From assembly GCA_963966185.1 (NCBI GenBank), contig CAWZYM010000012.1:128501-192500 (forward strand): a stretch of 64,000 bases of DNA. Reading direction: 5' to 3'. Below the pieces are notes generated by a model. It did not search any database, was not told where the DNA came from, and saw only the letters and a list, made by a program, of their open reading frames with translations. This DNA comes from Rhabditoides inermis (lineage: Eukaryota; Nematoda; Chromadorea; Rhabditida; Rhabditidae). This document shows, piece by piece, positions 13,386 through 25,568 of the stretch. Position 1 is the stretch's first letter; each line of letters starts with the position of its first letter. A program made the position numbers and the translations under genes.

Positions 13386-16300
13386 TTGCGTATGCAAATG
13401 ATTGCGGCTCGAGGAGCTGAGGTGGCGTCGACCCGGAACGACTGGGTGGCTCGGATCTCCGCAGTCTACCGGGAGCAGTGCCCGGCCCCCTTCGCCTCTC
13501 GTGTGCGGCGACGCGGTTTGTCGTCGCCTCGCCTAATCGCCACGGTAGCTGTGTCGCGTCGCGTCATCGAATGCCGTGTCGTGTTGAGATTGCCGAGTGG
13601 CCGACGCTCGCCGAGGCTGCTGCATGCTCCACTCATGTCCGCGCCGTCCACAGTGTCGCTCTGCGTGAGGTTCGCATTCGTACTCGAGTACGCTGTTGTG
13701 TGCTACAGAAGTGGAGCGGCAATGTACTAGCATGCATCAGGTGGCTGTGAGGGAGTCGCCGAGTATCGCCCAGTCCGCCCCGGAAAATGCTGAGCTCACT
13801 CAGACTACCAAGCCCGGCACGAACGAGGTACCTCTCCTCTCCTCTCTCCTCTCTCCTCTCTCCTCTCTCCTCTCTCCTCTCTCCTTTCTCCTTTCTCCTC
13901 TCTCCTCTCTCCCCTCTCTCTCCTCTCTCCCCTCTCTCTCCTCTCTCCCCTCTCTCTCCTCTCTCCCCTCTCTCTCCTCTCTCCCCTCTCTCTCCTCTCT
14001 CCTCTCTCCTCTCTCCTCTCTCCTCTCTCCTCTCTCCTCTCTCCTCTCTCCTCTCTCCTCTCTCCTCTCTCCACTCTCCTCTCTCCTCTCTCCTCTCTCC
14101 TCTCTCCTCTCTCTCATCTCTCTCCTCTCTCCTCTCTCCTCTCTCCTCTCTTCTCTCTCCTCTCTCCTCTCTCCTATCTCCTCTCTCCTCTCTCCTCTCT
14201 TTCCTCTAGGGTCATCTGCAAATGTTTCAGTCGCATCCCAGTCAAATGCGACGCTCTCATCGTCTGCGCAGGATGATCAAAGACCGCAGTGAGGTGTGGC
14301 CTTTTACGTATTTCGAGTTTGTGCCAGAGACTGTTAGCATAGAATTCTCGCAGAATGCAGTTGTCACGTCAATCAATCAATTAATCAATCATTTATCCAG
14401 CTATATCCTGACCATACAACAAGTGCATACGGTACACCACCAGGGCTAAGCGCTGGGAGAAACACAGTTTAGCAACGGGGATGGTAGGGTCGAAGGTCGA
14501 AAGTCGATGTTAGATCGATATTCAGTCTATAATCATTCGATTTTCTTTCCATAATCCATAAGAATTAGATACGCGGGCTAGGAAGACAGCGTTCTCATTA
14601 GCATTTATTTCCCGCCTTGTTCAAGGGTACTGGGGGTTGTCACGTATATTATTGTAAAGGCATACGTTATAAGTATATAAACTAAGACTACGGTAATATA
14701 CTCTTTTTGATAAGGGGTACTGTACATTTCAGGCTCTCGTTTGGCATACGGAAAAATGGCCGAATTCGAAGAAGGAAGAGGAGTTGAAGGCACACAGCAG
14801 TTCCGAATTGAGATAGATAGAGTAAGAAAAGGTGGGAGTTGAGCTTCGTACAATGTTGATTTAAGACGAGGTAAGACTCGATTACGCATCAAAAAGCCGT
14901 TGTATGATACAAAAAGACACTTCATCTTTCTAGGGATCTTTCTGAGGGTGTGCGGTCGTTCTGAGATCTTTCTGATAGTCTTTTGTCAGAAAAAGTCCGA
15001 TCTCTTTTTTAGGTTCTTCCGCTGCTGCCGTCGGTGAGGTGCAGTACAACCAAGAAGCACGCAGCCTGTCACAACCGGTTCATCACCATCGGCGGCAAGA
15101 GTGACCACCAGAAGGCGGCGCTCGAGGTGGGTCGGCGGCAACGAACTGATTGAGTGGAGGGCGTGTTTCAGATCCCGCTCGTCAAGGACGATCTCGTCAT
15201 TCGTTTTACCGAGGTAATGTGGACGGAGACTTTTTGTGAAGTGCCTCCTCGGAGCCGACTCCGGCCCTCGATTGTCCCGCCGCACAGGTACCCATATGTG
15301 ACTGGATGATCTACCGTGTCTATGTGCAGATGGGAGTCGATGAGCCTCGCGCCGGAGCGACCCATCAGTCCAGACTGGAGGACAGAAGCCGCATGGTGAT
15401 TGCTATACATTGACACACCTTTCAGAGAATTGAACTAATCACATCGAAACAATAAAAATCAATGTAGAATATCTATCGAGAAAACCATGTTGAAAAAGAA
15501 CTCATCAGTATACTATCGAAAGGAATCTATCGAAAGGAAAAAGGATGAAAACACACTGTCTCTTCGACTGGGGTACTGTCGTAATATACACCCAGCCGCC
15601 GACAGCGTATGACTCATGCCGGGTTTGCATATTGATCATACTACATAGACAACACACCATCTGTTCGTCCATGACCATGAGAGACGCTACCGGGCCGGTA
15701 TACTGTAGCTAGTACAGTCGCGTAGTCCGCTGTATAGACCCCGATGCGGTTGGAATTCCGCGCATTTCTTCTTCGAAGAAGCACTTCGAATGAAAACAAT
15801 TAACTATACTGATCTTTCACGAATCTATTGCTATAACAAGTATCGAAATTAGAGAGCGCAAGCATCGAAATACCTTTTATTGATTTGGCGCGTGCAGATG
15901 ACGTGTGGCGAGGCCGAGCAGTTGCGCCGACTTTTGAAGATGGGCGAGCACAGGGGATTCTGGACGCGCGCGGCCGAGGTGAGATTATATAGCAGTAGCG
16001 CGTACGTATTTCTCGATTCAGAGTCTGCGACTCGGCAAGACGAATGTGCGCGACGTCGTGAGTTTCTTCCGTGTCAAGTGCACACCTCACAATCTGTTCA
16101 GATATTCGTCAAGAGCGCGAACAGCCTGCTTGTCATCGAGCATTTAATGTTCGTCAGGTGCGTGCTTCCATCAGAAACTGCAAATAGTTTATATTGGATA
16201 CTATAGATTTGACGGAGGGCGTCGCGAAGTGACGCTCTACGACACGGACCAGCACCCTTCGGACAAACACTGGTACTACAAGGTTGGCGATTTTCGTTGT

Positions 16301-16593
16301 TCAGTGCATAGTTATGGTTCAGAGAAACAAGTACCTCGCTCCAATTTACACTCTGCTTTCGCACGTGAGAGGTCACGTGGCACTGTATCTGGAATCGTCG
16401 ACGCCGATGCAGCGCGTGAGTCATATATATCCGCAAATACATGTTAATATTGTATTCATAACCACTTGTAGGACCGCTGGAGCTGCGGATGGAGGAGTGC
16501 CATCGCGGCGCTCGCGGTGACGTTAGGTTTGACCCCGACGAGGCGAGTCTCTCTTTTCTTCCTCCCTCCCTCCCTCCCTTCCTCCCTCTTCCC

Positions 16594-16630
<37 letters not shown>

Positions 16631-18390
16631 TGTCTCTCTCTCTCTGTCTCTCTCTCATTTTCTGCGATTTCTAGATCGGCCGGGCAGCCGGAGGTGTTTA
16701 GAACTGTAGTGAAACAGTTGTTGAGCAAGAAGTTGTCGCCGAAACAAGCGTACGAACAGTGCAACGCGTTAGTTTTTTTTTTTTGCTTTTTTTGACATGA
16801 CCGACCCAGCTTTTTTAGGACAGAGCAGTCGGGCTCGTATCGCGTGTACCTGTCGGACGCGACGGAGCGATTCAACGTGCGTGTGGTGTATGGTGCTCGT
16901 GTAGGCGTACAGTCGTCGATTTAGTTGGAACGAGAGATGGTGCGGCGACTGGTTCCGCGGCGCGCGAAGGGAGGAAGTGCGGTTCGCACCAGAGGAGAGG
17001 AGGAGTTATCGATTATCGCCTTCGTAGAGGTAGCATACATTACGATTGTGCGTCTGCGGTTCAGTGGTGATAGATATACTGATACACAATCATTCGCTAA
17101 CCAAGTTCTGCCGGTCTACTCTAGCTGGTACGACACATAGAATCCGAGATACCACGAAAAGTCAGTCAACATCAATATTTTACGGCATAGGCATTGCGTG
17201 AGAGGGGGGAGTCTATTGACTGTCCTATACGTTCTTTGCGGGGCGAGCGACGCGGCGATATCGGTTGCCGACACCGCGACAATGATTAGTGCTTCTCTAT
17301 TGGCGTGTTCTCAGGTGCTGCAAGGCGTTTTCGCGAACGCTATCGGCCTTTGCAGAGTCGCCGACTTCTTGCAGGGCAAGGCTAGTATTCGAATGCACCA
17401 TACGGTGTACGGTATTTAGTACGGTATTTCAGACTGGCGAGAACACAGCGCACTACCTGTACGGCAGATTCGCGACGCTCCCAAGAGAACACTGGGACGT
17501 GAGTGAAGCGGATTCAGAGTACCTAGAATTATCTATTTCTAAATTCCAGAACGTCGTCCTCGATCTGACCGCAAGTGGGCACGTCATCAAGCATGCGTCG
17601 GACCGCCAGACAAAGTACTGGACTTCCGGTCTCACCACTTGTGGCCTGCGTTTTGCTAGAATGAATGCGAAAAAGTTGGTGGGTCGATTCATTGTGCTAC
17701 TTTTCTGACATTTGATATAAACTAGAAATGTCTGATGGACAATGCAGACGACTCGCAGCAGGCTTCCACGCCCGCCCCACTCGCATCATCGAGGTGTGCT
17801 TGCAGGGGATTGGGCGTGTAGTGATCATACTCTTAGCACAACTACTCTTCTGTCGCGACTGCCACGAGAGACGCCAGATGCATGGTTTCTTCGAAACGTG
17901 GAGGCACACTCCTCGTGCAGGACTATGATAGAGAAGAGTCGAGGTTTGTCTAGTTCACTGTGGAAACTAGATATGTATACCTTCAGCAACCGAAGCATCA
18001 AGGGAGCAGGAGCATCCTCGCCTCAGGTTTGGAGCTATCGCCAGTCGCTTGCTGTGCGGTCAGTTCAGTCGACAAGAGAAAGCGACTCGGCTGCCAAAAG
18101 AGCGATCGTGCAGATTTCGGCAGCAGAGAAAAAACGGTGCGATTTGTGGAGAAAACAACTACTGACGCTTCTGTTCAGTCCTGACGGCGCATCTGGTGAC
18201 CGCTCTCGCCGAGAAGGGCATCATTTCGAACAAGATGAGATAGTGCGTCGCCTTCGATGACGTGAGTCTTTGTGCCATCAGCTAGAACGATGTTGATCGA
18301 CTCAGACGAGCGCGGATGTGATGCGAGCGTTGGTGGAGCACGCCTCGGCGCTGCTGCAGAAGACAGTGGGTGAGGCGAACGAGTCATCCA
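13386..18390 (+). CDS. multi-exon gene of unknown function
   Basis: I do not recognise this protein. Phase-consistent exons: 13735-13827 (upstream exon(s) from about 13386 likely), 14210 on (3' end unclear), 15013-15126, 15172-15213, 15288-15395, 15898-15978, 16022-16057, 16102-16157, 16207-16282, 16305-16415, 16472-16542, 16675-16767, 16819-16876, 16925-17029, 17315-17380, 17433-17498, then about 17550-18390. The 16022-16876 block joins perfectly in phase; it includes IFVKSANSLLVIEHLMFV, the charged DTDQHPSDKHWYYK and the hydrophobic KYLAPIYTLLSHVRGHV. No signal peptide or clear transmembrane segment is seen. GC donors follow 16542 (GAG|GCGAGT) and probably 17380. Near the end, GIISNKMR is followed by an in-frame TAG and then CVAFDD spliced in phase to TSADVMRALVEHASALLQ, so the protein either ends there or the locus carries a nonsense change. 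Composition suggests a soluble intracellular protein. Confidence 0.55.
13828..14207 (+). repeat. CTCTC-based satellite in intron
   Basis: About 380 bp of CCTCTCT units, locally organised as a higher-order CCCTCTCTCTCCTCTCT repeat. It begins right after the GTACCT donor at 13828 and ends at the CTCTAG acceptor. Confidence 0.95.
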
Positions 18391-19950
18391 GTGAGTATAT
18401 TTGTATACAACAGTCTAAGTAATGCTTCACAAAACATAGAAGTGACAATAAAAAGATTCGATGAAGTATAGGGCATCCCCCCCGTTCATCGTACGGCAGT
18501 CATTTCGCCGAATGTTTACTGGACAGCATTTGAGGCATCAATTGACCGTTATCGGCCCGTGCGAGACCATTCGGCCGCGCAACTCGCGCGCTTGGCGGTC
18601 TCTTTTTAGGGAAATGAGGGTCATTTGCAAGTCTAATGAAGCAGAGTTCTCCATCTTCTAAAGTTAATTACTCCTTTCAGAATTGAGCAATCTTCACAAA
18701 ATTTTGATATGTGATGGGTATCAGTAGTTCTCATCGATCTCTAGTGTTCGATTTTTGATTTTCGCGTCCGTTTTCTAATTAGAGTCCAAAAACCTTGATT
18801 TTGACTCGATTTCCAATGGGAAAGCTCCGAAACTTAATTACTCTCTTCAAATTTATCGCACAGCGCCCAGTTTTCTAGAGAAGATGCCCAGATAGAATGC
18901 TCAGAGATCTCTAGTGCTCGATTTTTCGATTTCTGTCATTTTTACCATGTTTGAGCACAAAAACATACAATCGGGACGAATTTGCATAAAATTCTCGTCT
19001 GTCTGGCGAGCCAGCGATATTGCCGTACGCTGAAAGGGGGGAATGGCCTATACTGCGGGCGAGCTTCGTCGAAACCTATCATGCGATTACCCGGTTACGA
19101 TCTATACCTATATCGTCAAGTAATCGTCTGTGATGTAGGATCACGTGCTGCACTCGTTGCTCTGAAGACTCTACGCGCGCCTTTCGCACCGGACTGATAC
19201 TGTGCATGCCTCGTGTTCTCTTCCACCCCCGCATATTTCTACTGTAATGCAGACACTGTAATGCCCTCTTCACCCTCCTACTTATCTGCCGCTCACCCCG
19301 CCGTTTTCCCGCCATTCTCCAAAGACCATGTCCACAAAAATTTCGAATGTTCTCACTACTCTCGCTCCTGCTTGCGCCTCGTTTTTGTTGTTGTGATTTC
19401 ACGGATTGTACTGCTCTCTGTTTCTATGCTCTCTCGATTGTCATGATATCATTTTTTATTGTTCCACTGCTTCGTGTTTCACTGCTCCACCGAAATCCGA
19501 ATCCATTCATTGCATGTACATAAAAGTTGGATAAGTGAAACTTGTTACAGCCACTTGTGACGGTCGCAATGACGTTCCTGGCAGAGACCCCAAATTCGCT
19601 TGAACTATATAAATGTCATAATCACTTTCTCGTCACAATAATATTTTTGATCCAAATGCGATGATGTCATCGTAACTGTCTTTGTTTCGATTTGTTGAAA
19701 ACTGAAATCGACACATTTATTATCGTTTTCATCTAACTTTTAAGATTACTAGCGCACACAGTTGCTCTACATATTTCGAAATTCGATCGATCATAATTTG
19801 TCGCCTGTGCCGCACCTACTTCAAAGGCAAATCAAAGAGACTGGCCGCTACTTGAGTGGGCTATAGCAACTGGGTCTACAATGACTAGTTGACCTTCTCC
19901 GAAAAATGTCATAAAGACCGCGCACACTCAGAAAGAGAGATTCTCTTTAT
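18391..19950. other. intergenic; diverged tandem repeat at 18660-18975
   Basis: Two blocks, about 18660-18790 and 18832-18970, are diverged copies: each holds TTAATTACTC, then CTCTAGTG(T/C)TCGATTTTT, then an (A)GTCCAAAAAC or GAGCACAAAAAC segment. No gene was recognised in the remaining sequence. Confidence 0.5.
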
Positions 19951-20105
19951 GGCCCCGGGCAGACTTTTTCGCGAAAAAAATCGCGCGAAAACTGCAATGC
20001 TTTGGCATGCACTATCGATTTGCGAGTCGCAGTGCGAATCGCAATAATGTTTTTGGCAGATAATTGCGAAAATAGTTGACATACTTTATCTCGCGAAAAT
20101 TTTAA

Positions 20106-21441
20106 GGGGGTTCTTCGCTACTCGGTAGAGCTTAACGTTTGTTCGGCCCTCTGCGCTCTCCGTGAAAGCACACTATTTCGTCTTCCACTCGCGTGTTCGA
20201 GCCTCTACAGCATCGATAGATCCAAACAGGAACCTTGATCGAAGCGCATTCGAGGCTCGATAGAGGGGTAATAGAAGGTTGATAGAGGGTGCCTCGAACA
20301 GATGCGAGCCTCTATCAACCTTCTAACTCAGGAAAAGTGCGTATCGGGTACCGCATACTCGCGCCGGGTGCCGTATACACGCACCGGGCACGGCATACTC
20401 GTACCCGGCGCCGTACCGTCCTTGCTGGTACGGCACCTGGTGCGCCAAGGGGGCGGGGCCGAGAGCGTGTCGTACCCGATGCGGCAGATGCGCACCCGGT
20501 GCCGTACCGATGACGAAACGCGTAGAAACGCGAAAACAAGTGGGTGCAGACTGCGCGACTTGTCTGTCAATCGAGAGAATGTTACTCTCGTGACCGGCTG
20601 CTACTATGTCAAATGTTTCTTGTTTTTTAATGTTAAATTTTGTGTTTCCAAGTACTATGCTGTCGCAACGTTATGTTTTCCGTTCGCTTATGCTGGCTCG
20701 CTAATCTAGTATGACTTTTTATGTTTAGTTTATGGGTGACTATCGAACTTCGCGCCGGCACTTGTGCACTCATGCGCCGCATGCCGAATCTCTGGCCACA
20801 AGATGTGACAAGGTGAGATCTCATAGTATTCATTGTGAATCCAATTACTACAGCAATGTTTCAGAAGCTGCTAGCATTGAAGTACCGGGGACGTTCAAGC
20901 GAGCACGCCAGAAAATTATCAAGTTCAAGCCTTCAAACTCAAGCCCGACAACTTCTGCTCAAGAATGAAGAACGCAATGTATGCAGTTGCCCGTGAAAGC
21001 TATCTACTGAAATTTGTATGACCATTTATGTACTCAATTCAGAAATAAAGTGTTGTGGCCATCAACGTGTCGATCGATATTTGACAAGGGGTGAATGCAA
21101 AAGGGCGCGAAAACAAAAAGCGCACCGGATACCGCATACTCGTACCGGGTGCCGTACCCAAAAGCGTACCCGGCGCGGTATACTCGCACCGGGTACGGCA
21201 AGTCGTACGGAATCGGGTACGCATTTGGGTACCGCGCCCGGTACGAGTATGCGGTACCCGGTGCGGGGTTCTCCTATGAACAACCCTCTATCGCTCGGAT
21301 TGTAATGGTGATTCGTTGGGGTCAAACGCTCCCGTTTGGGTCTATCGATGCTATAAAGGCTCGAACACGCGAGTGGAAGACGAAATAGTGTGCTTTCACG
21401 GAGAGCGCAGAGGTTCGAACATGCGTTAGGGTCTGCCGAGT
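20106..21441. mobile_element. MITE family A, copy 2, interrupted
   Basis: 20106-20320 and 21286-21441 together reconstruct the family seen intact at 4230-4611, including the GGGGGTTCTT left end and the CTTTCACGGAGAGCGCAGAGG block. The right terminus is eroded. A 960-bp element splits it at the sequence CAACC. Confidence 0.85.
20321..21280. mobile_element. innermost element with palindromic GTACCGGGTGC arms
   Basis: Comparison with the intact family-A copy defines the insertion exactly: CAACC is present before (20316-20320) and after (21281-21285), a 5-bp target duplication. The termini share TTC and inward TCGGGTACCGCATACTCG versus CCGGGTACCGCATACTCG. Both ends consist of tandem variants of a GTACCGGGTGCCGTAC palindrome. 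The centre holds a spliced-gene-like stretch (donor near 20812, acceptor near 20864, AATAAA near 21043) whose longest frame is short; it is not recognised. Confidence 0.8.
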
Positions 21442-22531
21442 AGCCACCTTTAGCGAATCGCAAAAAAAATCGCGGACTCCGTTTTCGCTGCGAAACGAGA
21501 GATACCAGAGATTCGCTACTTTTTCGCGAACCCATGTACGAAACTTGACTATTCTGTATATTTTTCGTTCTTTATAAATGAAAAGACATTTCATAAACAT
21601 TGTAGAAGCTGTATTTATCACAATCGTTTGCAGTTATTACATACTAGTCGTAGCGCACTCGTACCACTCGATTCGCGCGAAAACTGAGGAATTTGAAAAA
21701 AGGCGTGCGCAAGTGACAATGGGCCGGTCCTAACATCGCGTTGCAACTGCAAGAAATCTTGCGATCACAAGAATTCTTGCGATTGCAACATTGCAATTGC
21801 AAGACTTCTTGCAACGCCAGAACAAATCGCGATCGAAAGAAACTGATTGCAAAATGATGAATTTGTCTGACACATCTAGATGAGGGCTATCGGAACACAT
21901 CTTTCCTTTATCAATAGGTCTATCAGTGTAGCTAACCCGCATGATCTCGCATGCGGTGCGCTGATATGTTAGACGCGCGCACGCGTGCGAACGTGATCTG
22001 GATTCGGTTTAGATACCCAAGTTTGAGGTACATGCGGATCGTTGCATTTGCAGGAAATCTTGACATGTCAATTGCAATTTAAGAATTCTTGAGATTACAA
22101 CTTTGCATTGCAAGATTTCTTGTAATCGCAAGATGTCTTGCGTTTACAACGCGATGTTCCTATTAAAATGTATGGTGTTAAACATGTCACACAGCCTCTA
22201 AAAAGTAAGTTTTCAATTATAACAAACAAAACAAATCTGTGTAATTCTCACAGTGGAAGCGGATATCTTCGAATTCCCCAATTTTCAACGAAAAGACGAA
22301 TTCGCGCTATTATGGGTAGTTTCGCGATTTTCTCAAGCTAAAAGTTTTGCGATTTTTTTCGCATTTTGCTCACGAAAAAGTCTGCCGGAGGCCTATCACG
22401 TGTTTTGATACACAAACAACCGATTCTGACCTCGCAGTTAGCCCGCGTCTGACTTCGCCTTTACAGTAACCCCTTACTACAGTCTGTGTAATTTGCGTTT
22501 GACATCCATTTTTTTGACACGTTTGCGTTTG

Positions 22532-24529
22532 ACATCCATCGACAACGGTACAAGAGGCAGCATAGAAGATCAATACGACCGTCTAAGAGAAGTTCTCAAA
22601 AGGGCAGCCTCCTCTTCAACATCACAAGTGCCAGCGCCGCAACGACTCACTCAGAAGACACTCGACCTCTTCACCCTCCGTCACTCGCTGATGGCTCGCA
22701 CGGATGCTTGATCGAGAATAGAACTTGTCACTGTCAGGAAACTGCTTCGTCTCTCCCTACAAGACGACTGCAGAGCCCGTCTACTCGAGAAGTACTATCG
22801 CACTCTCTCATCCAAGAAGATATTCGAGACTGTATCTACTCCGCGTCTATGGAAGTTGAAACGAGCTGACGGATCCACCACTACCAATCCACCAGAATTG
22901 ATCACATGTACAAAGAACTTCTTCGAGGACCTCTATAAGAAGAAGCAGCAAGTGATGGAGCAACAGCGGCCGCCTCCACAGCCTCTCCTACCCATTCTAC
23001 GGAGTGAAGTGCTACACCATCTTGCACAAATGAAGACTAACACGTCTGGTGGACACGACCGTCTTTCGAACATGATGCTGCAGCAGGCTGCCGAATTGAT
23101 TACCAAACCACTCTGCAATCTCTTCACTGACATTCTCGACGCTGGACGCATTCCCGATTCGTTTGCCGACTCGATCACAACACTCGTCCCGAAGAAAGGA
23201 GATCTCGAAGACCTAGGCAACTATCGCCCAATCTCTGTCCTTCCGGCTGTCTACAAACTGTTCACGCGGATTCTGCTAGGCCGAATAGAAAAACAACTGG
23301 ACTCGGAGCAGCCAAACACACAGGCCGGCTTCCGGCGCGACTATAGCACGACGGAGCATATCCATACGCTCAACGAATTGATCTACGCAAGCAACAACTA
23401 CCACAGCGACATCGTTCTGGTGTTTGTCGATTTCAAGAAGGCCTACGATTCGATCGAATGGGAAGCGATGTGGAATGGATTGAGTTCACACGGAGTAGAC
23501 AGTCGATATGTGAATCTCTTGAAAAGCGTCTATGGAAGTGCGACATCGTCCATCAAAATCAACAACACCCTGGTTGCAGTGGATATAGAACGTGGCGCTC
23601 GTCAAGGATGCGTACTATCTCCTGCCATCTTCAACTGCGTCCTCGAGCAAATCTTCCGCCAACTACCGTGGGAAGACAAAGGAGTGAAAGTGAACGGGGA
23701 GTACATCTCTCACCTTTCATATGCGGACGACATCGCCATTATAGCGAGAAGCAGCAAGGCCGCTCAGGAGATGATCGATCAACTCAGCGTGGCCAGCAAC
23801 AAGGTCGGCCTGGAGATCTCGCCTACGAAGACTGTAGCCATGTCCAAGCGGCTGCAACCCAACCTCACACTCAAAGGACGTGCTATAGAGGTGGTAGACC
23901 AGTTCCGCTATCTCGGAGCCGTCCTCACATGTAATCCAGGAGTCGAAAATCCGGAAATCGCAAGACGAATCGCCAGCGGCTGGGGAGCGTTCGAGAAGCA
24001 CCGTCACTTCCTGCGAGGAAAGAATGTGCCGCTGTACATGAAACGACGCGTCTTTAACACCTGTGTCATCCCAAGTCTGCTCTATGGTGCGGAATGTTGG
24101 TCTCTGAAGGAGAAAGAAAAGTGGAAGCTGGTGCGAGCTCAAAGAAGAATGGAACGAGCAATGCTAGGAGTCACTCTTCTTGACCGAAGTCGACACTCGG
24201 AGATAAGAAAGCAAACAAAGCTGACTGACATTCGCCATTTAGCCACGAAAAGGAAGACGAAGTGGGCACAACGACTGGCTCAATCTGAAGATCGATGGAG
24301 CCGTAAATTGACTGACTGGTATCCAAAGGAGAAGAAGAGGAGGCAGGGACGTCCCCCGAACAGATGGAGCAAGGACCTCGAGGACATGATGCTGTACTCT
24401 GGCCGAGGAAAGAAGAATCGTGCGACGAGAAGGCTGCATCCTATCTACGGAAGCAACTGGCAGAGGATGGCACGAGAAGACCCGCACCAATGGACGATCA
24501 TCATGGACCCAGCAAGACTTACAGACTAA
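22532..24529 (+). pseudogene. RTE reverse transcriptase with one in-frame stop
   Basis: One frame runs 22532-24529. It is interrupted only by TGA at 22709-22711, after LRHSLMARTDA; from 22712 the same frame is open for 605 codons. Reverse transcriptase motifs are visible: ITTLVPKKGDLEDLGNYRPI, FVDFKKAYDSIEW, GARQGCVLSPAIFN and the catalytic YADD in HLSYADDIAII, then the CVIPSLLYGAECW segment and the RRQGRPPNRWSKDL motif near the C-terminus. The enzyme would prime reverse transcription at a nicked target site. With the endonuclease missing and a stop present, this copy is not autonomous. Most of the body is intact, so the insertion is fairly young. Confidence 0.92.
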
Positions 24530-24602
24530 ACCTATCTACGTTTGATATAACCTGTCACATCTGTCTTTGATTCTGGAAATAAAACTTGAAACTTGAAACT
24601 TA
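22532..24602 (+). mobile_element. 5'-truncated RTE-type non-LTR retrotransposon
   Basis: The element contains the connector, reverse transcriptase and C-terminal region of an RTE-clade LINE but lacks the upstream APE endonuclease, as expected for 5' truncation on insertion. The 3' end has AATAAA followed by ACTTGAA repeats (24581-24602), the short-tandem-repeat tail typical of RTE elements. A duplicated TTTGCGTTTGACATCCAT precedes the 5' junction. Confidence 0.9.
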
Positions 24603-25147
24603 CTACAGTAACCAGTAGTACCTTGTTGGTGCCGGTCGTCTCTTTACCGCCGAGGAAAGCCTCCTCGGCGGTTCTCAATGGTGGTTAGCATTCTAAAACA
24701 TAGTTGTAGGGAACGCGATAAAGAGCGAGTCGGCTCACACACACCTGTTGAGATGGGAGCTGAGAAAAAAAATGATGACAGAAGATATGATGTGCGAACT
24801 CTAGTCTAGACAAAATTGTGATTCGATGTGTATCACAAACCGAAAAAGTTTCTGATCAAAGCTTTCCGATAAAGATGCAGATCAGATGCTCGCAGACACC
24901 AAAAGAACTTCGCACATCGCCAAAACGCCTCCAACAAACAGCTTTCCAAATTTCATCAAACACGTTGAACTATCGATCGATCCAGTGTTTAGTTAAACGC
25001 TATGCAACAAACAACTAAATATGCCTAACTGATCACATTAATGAAAAATGAAGCTGATATTTGAATCATTGTCTCTTTTTTTTTTTGGATTATTATCATC
25101 CCCGTTCCGACCTCGAACTACTTCAGTTTTTTACCACTATTTTTTTA
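24603..25147. other. no gene seen
   Basis: AT-rich sequence between the LINE tail and the SINE-like repeat. A short CCGAGGAGGCTTTCC-type hairpin lies near 24650. Nothing else is recognised. Confidence 0.4.
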
Positions 25148-25370
25148 CGTTTGTTACTAACATGACCTTTGCATATCGCTTCTTTAAAATTGCGCGAGCC
25201 CTATCCTAAACCAAATTCCTATGTGGTGGACGCAGCGTGTGGTTCATTCGCGTGTGTTGATTTGGTGTTCGATTGGACCATGTCTCGTGCGGGTAATGTG
25301 GTGGCCATGCCGTTTTGGTTAGTGCTGTGGGTTCGACTCCCACCCTGCAGTTGGTCTGTGAGAGAATCGA
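25148..25370 (+). repeat. SINE-like repeat, copy 2, with tRNA-like segment
   Basis: 25148-25214 matches the repeat at 632-698. It is followed by a tRNA-like stretch (about 25286-25350) with GGTTAGTGC (A-box-like) and GGGTTCGACTCCCACC (B-box within a perfect T-arm). The rest of the tRNA fold is missing. Confidence 0.6.
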
Positions 25371-25568
25371 ACTAGCTACCGTGTCATTGTGAATTTTTTG
25401 TCGTGTACTCAAGAATGGTGCACAACATATGGCGCAATTTGTGTACTTAGATGTTGTTGGTACATTCAAGGAATGACGTAAACGCCTTTATCATACAACA
25501 GGTGGGGGGAGTGTGGGTATCAGGAGAAGACAGCGAGAAGGCGGGAGAATGATGGCAGTCTGCAGACT

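Larger units (their letters stand above)
19951..22393. mobile_element. outer TIR element of a three-level nest
   Basis: The left end GGCCCCGGGCAGACTTTTTC is mirrored at the right end (22371-22393) by the complement of GGCCTCCGGCAGACTTTTTC, with further A-rich TCGCGAAAA similarity inward. TAT flanks both ends (19948-19950, 22394-22396), a candidate 3-bp target duplication. The interior is non-coding with CTTGCGAT/AATCGCAAG-type short palindromes, and is interrupted by the element at 20106-21441. Confidence 0.7.

Noticed and set aside
14340..14400. Direct repeats (CAAT/TCAA)n as a CRISPR-like array (also 7508, 29005, 51575, 55555)
   Set aside because: These are plain tetranucleotide microsatellites in a eukaryotic genome, with no spacer structure.
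16472..16542. Alternative reading LELRMEECHRGARGDVRFDPDE for this exon
   Set aside because: It looks protein-like, but splice phases on both sides only fit the frame DRWSCGWRSAIAALAVTLGL.
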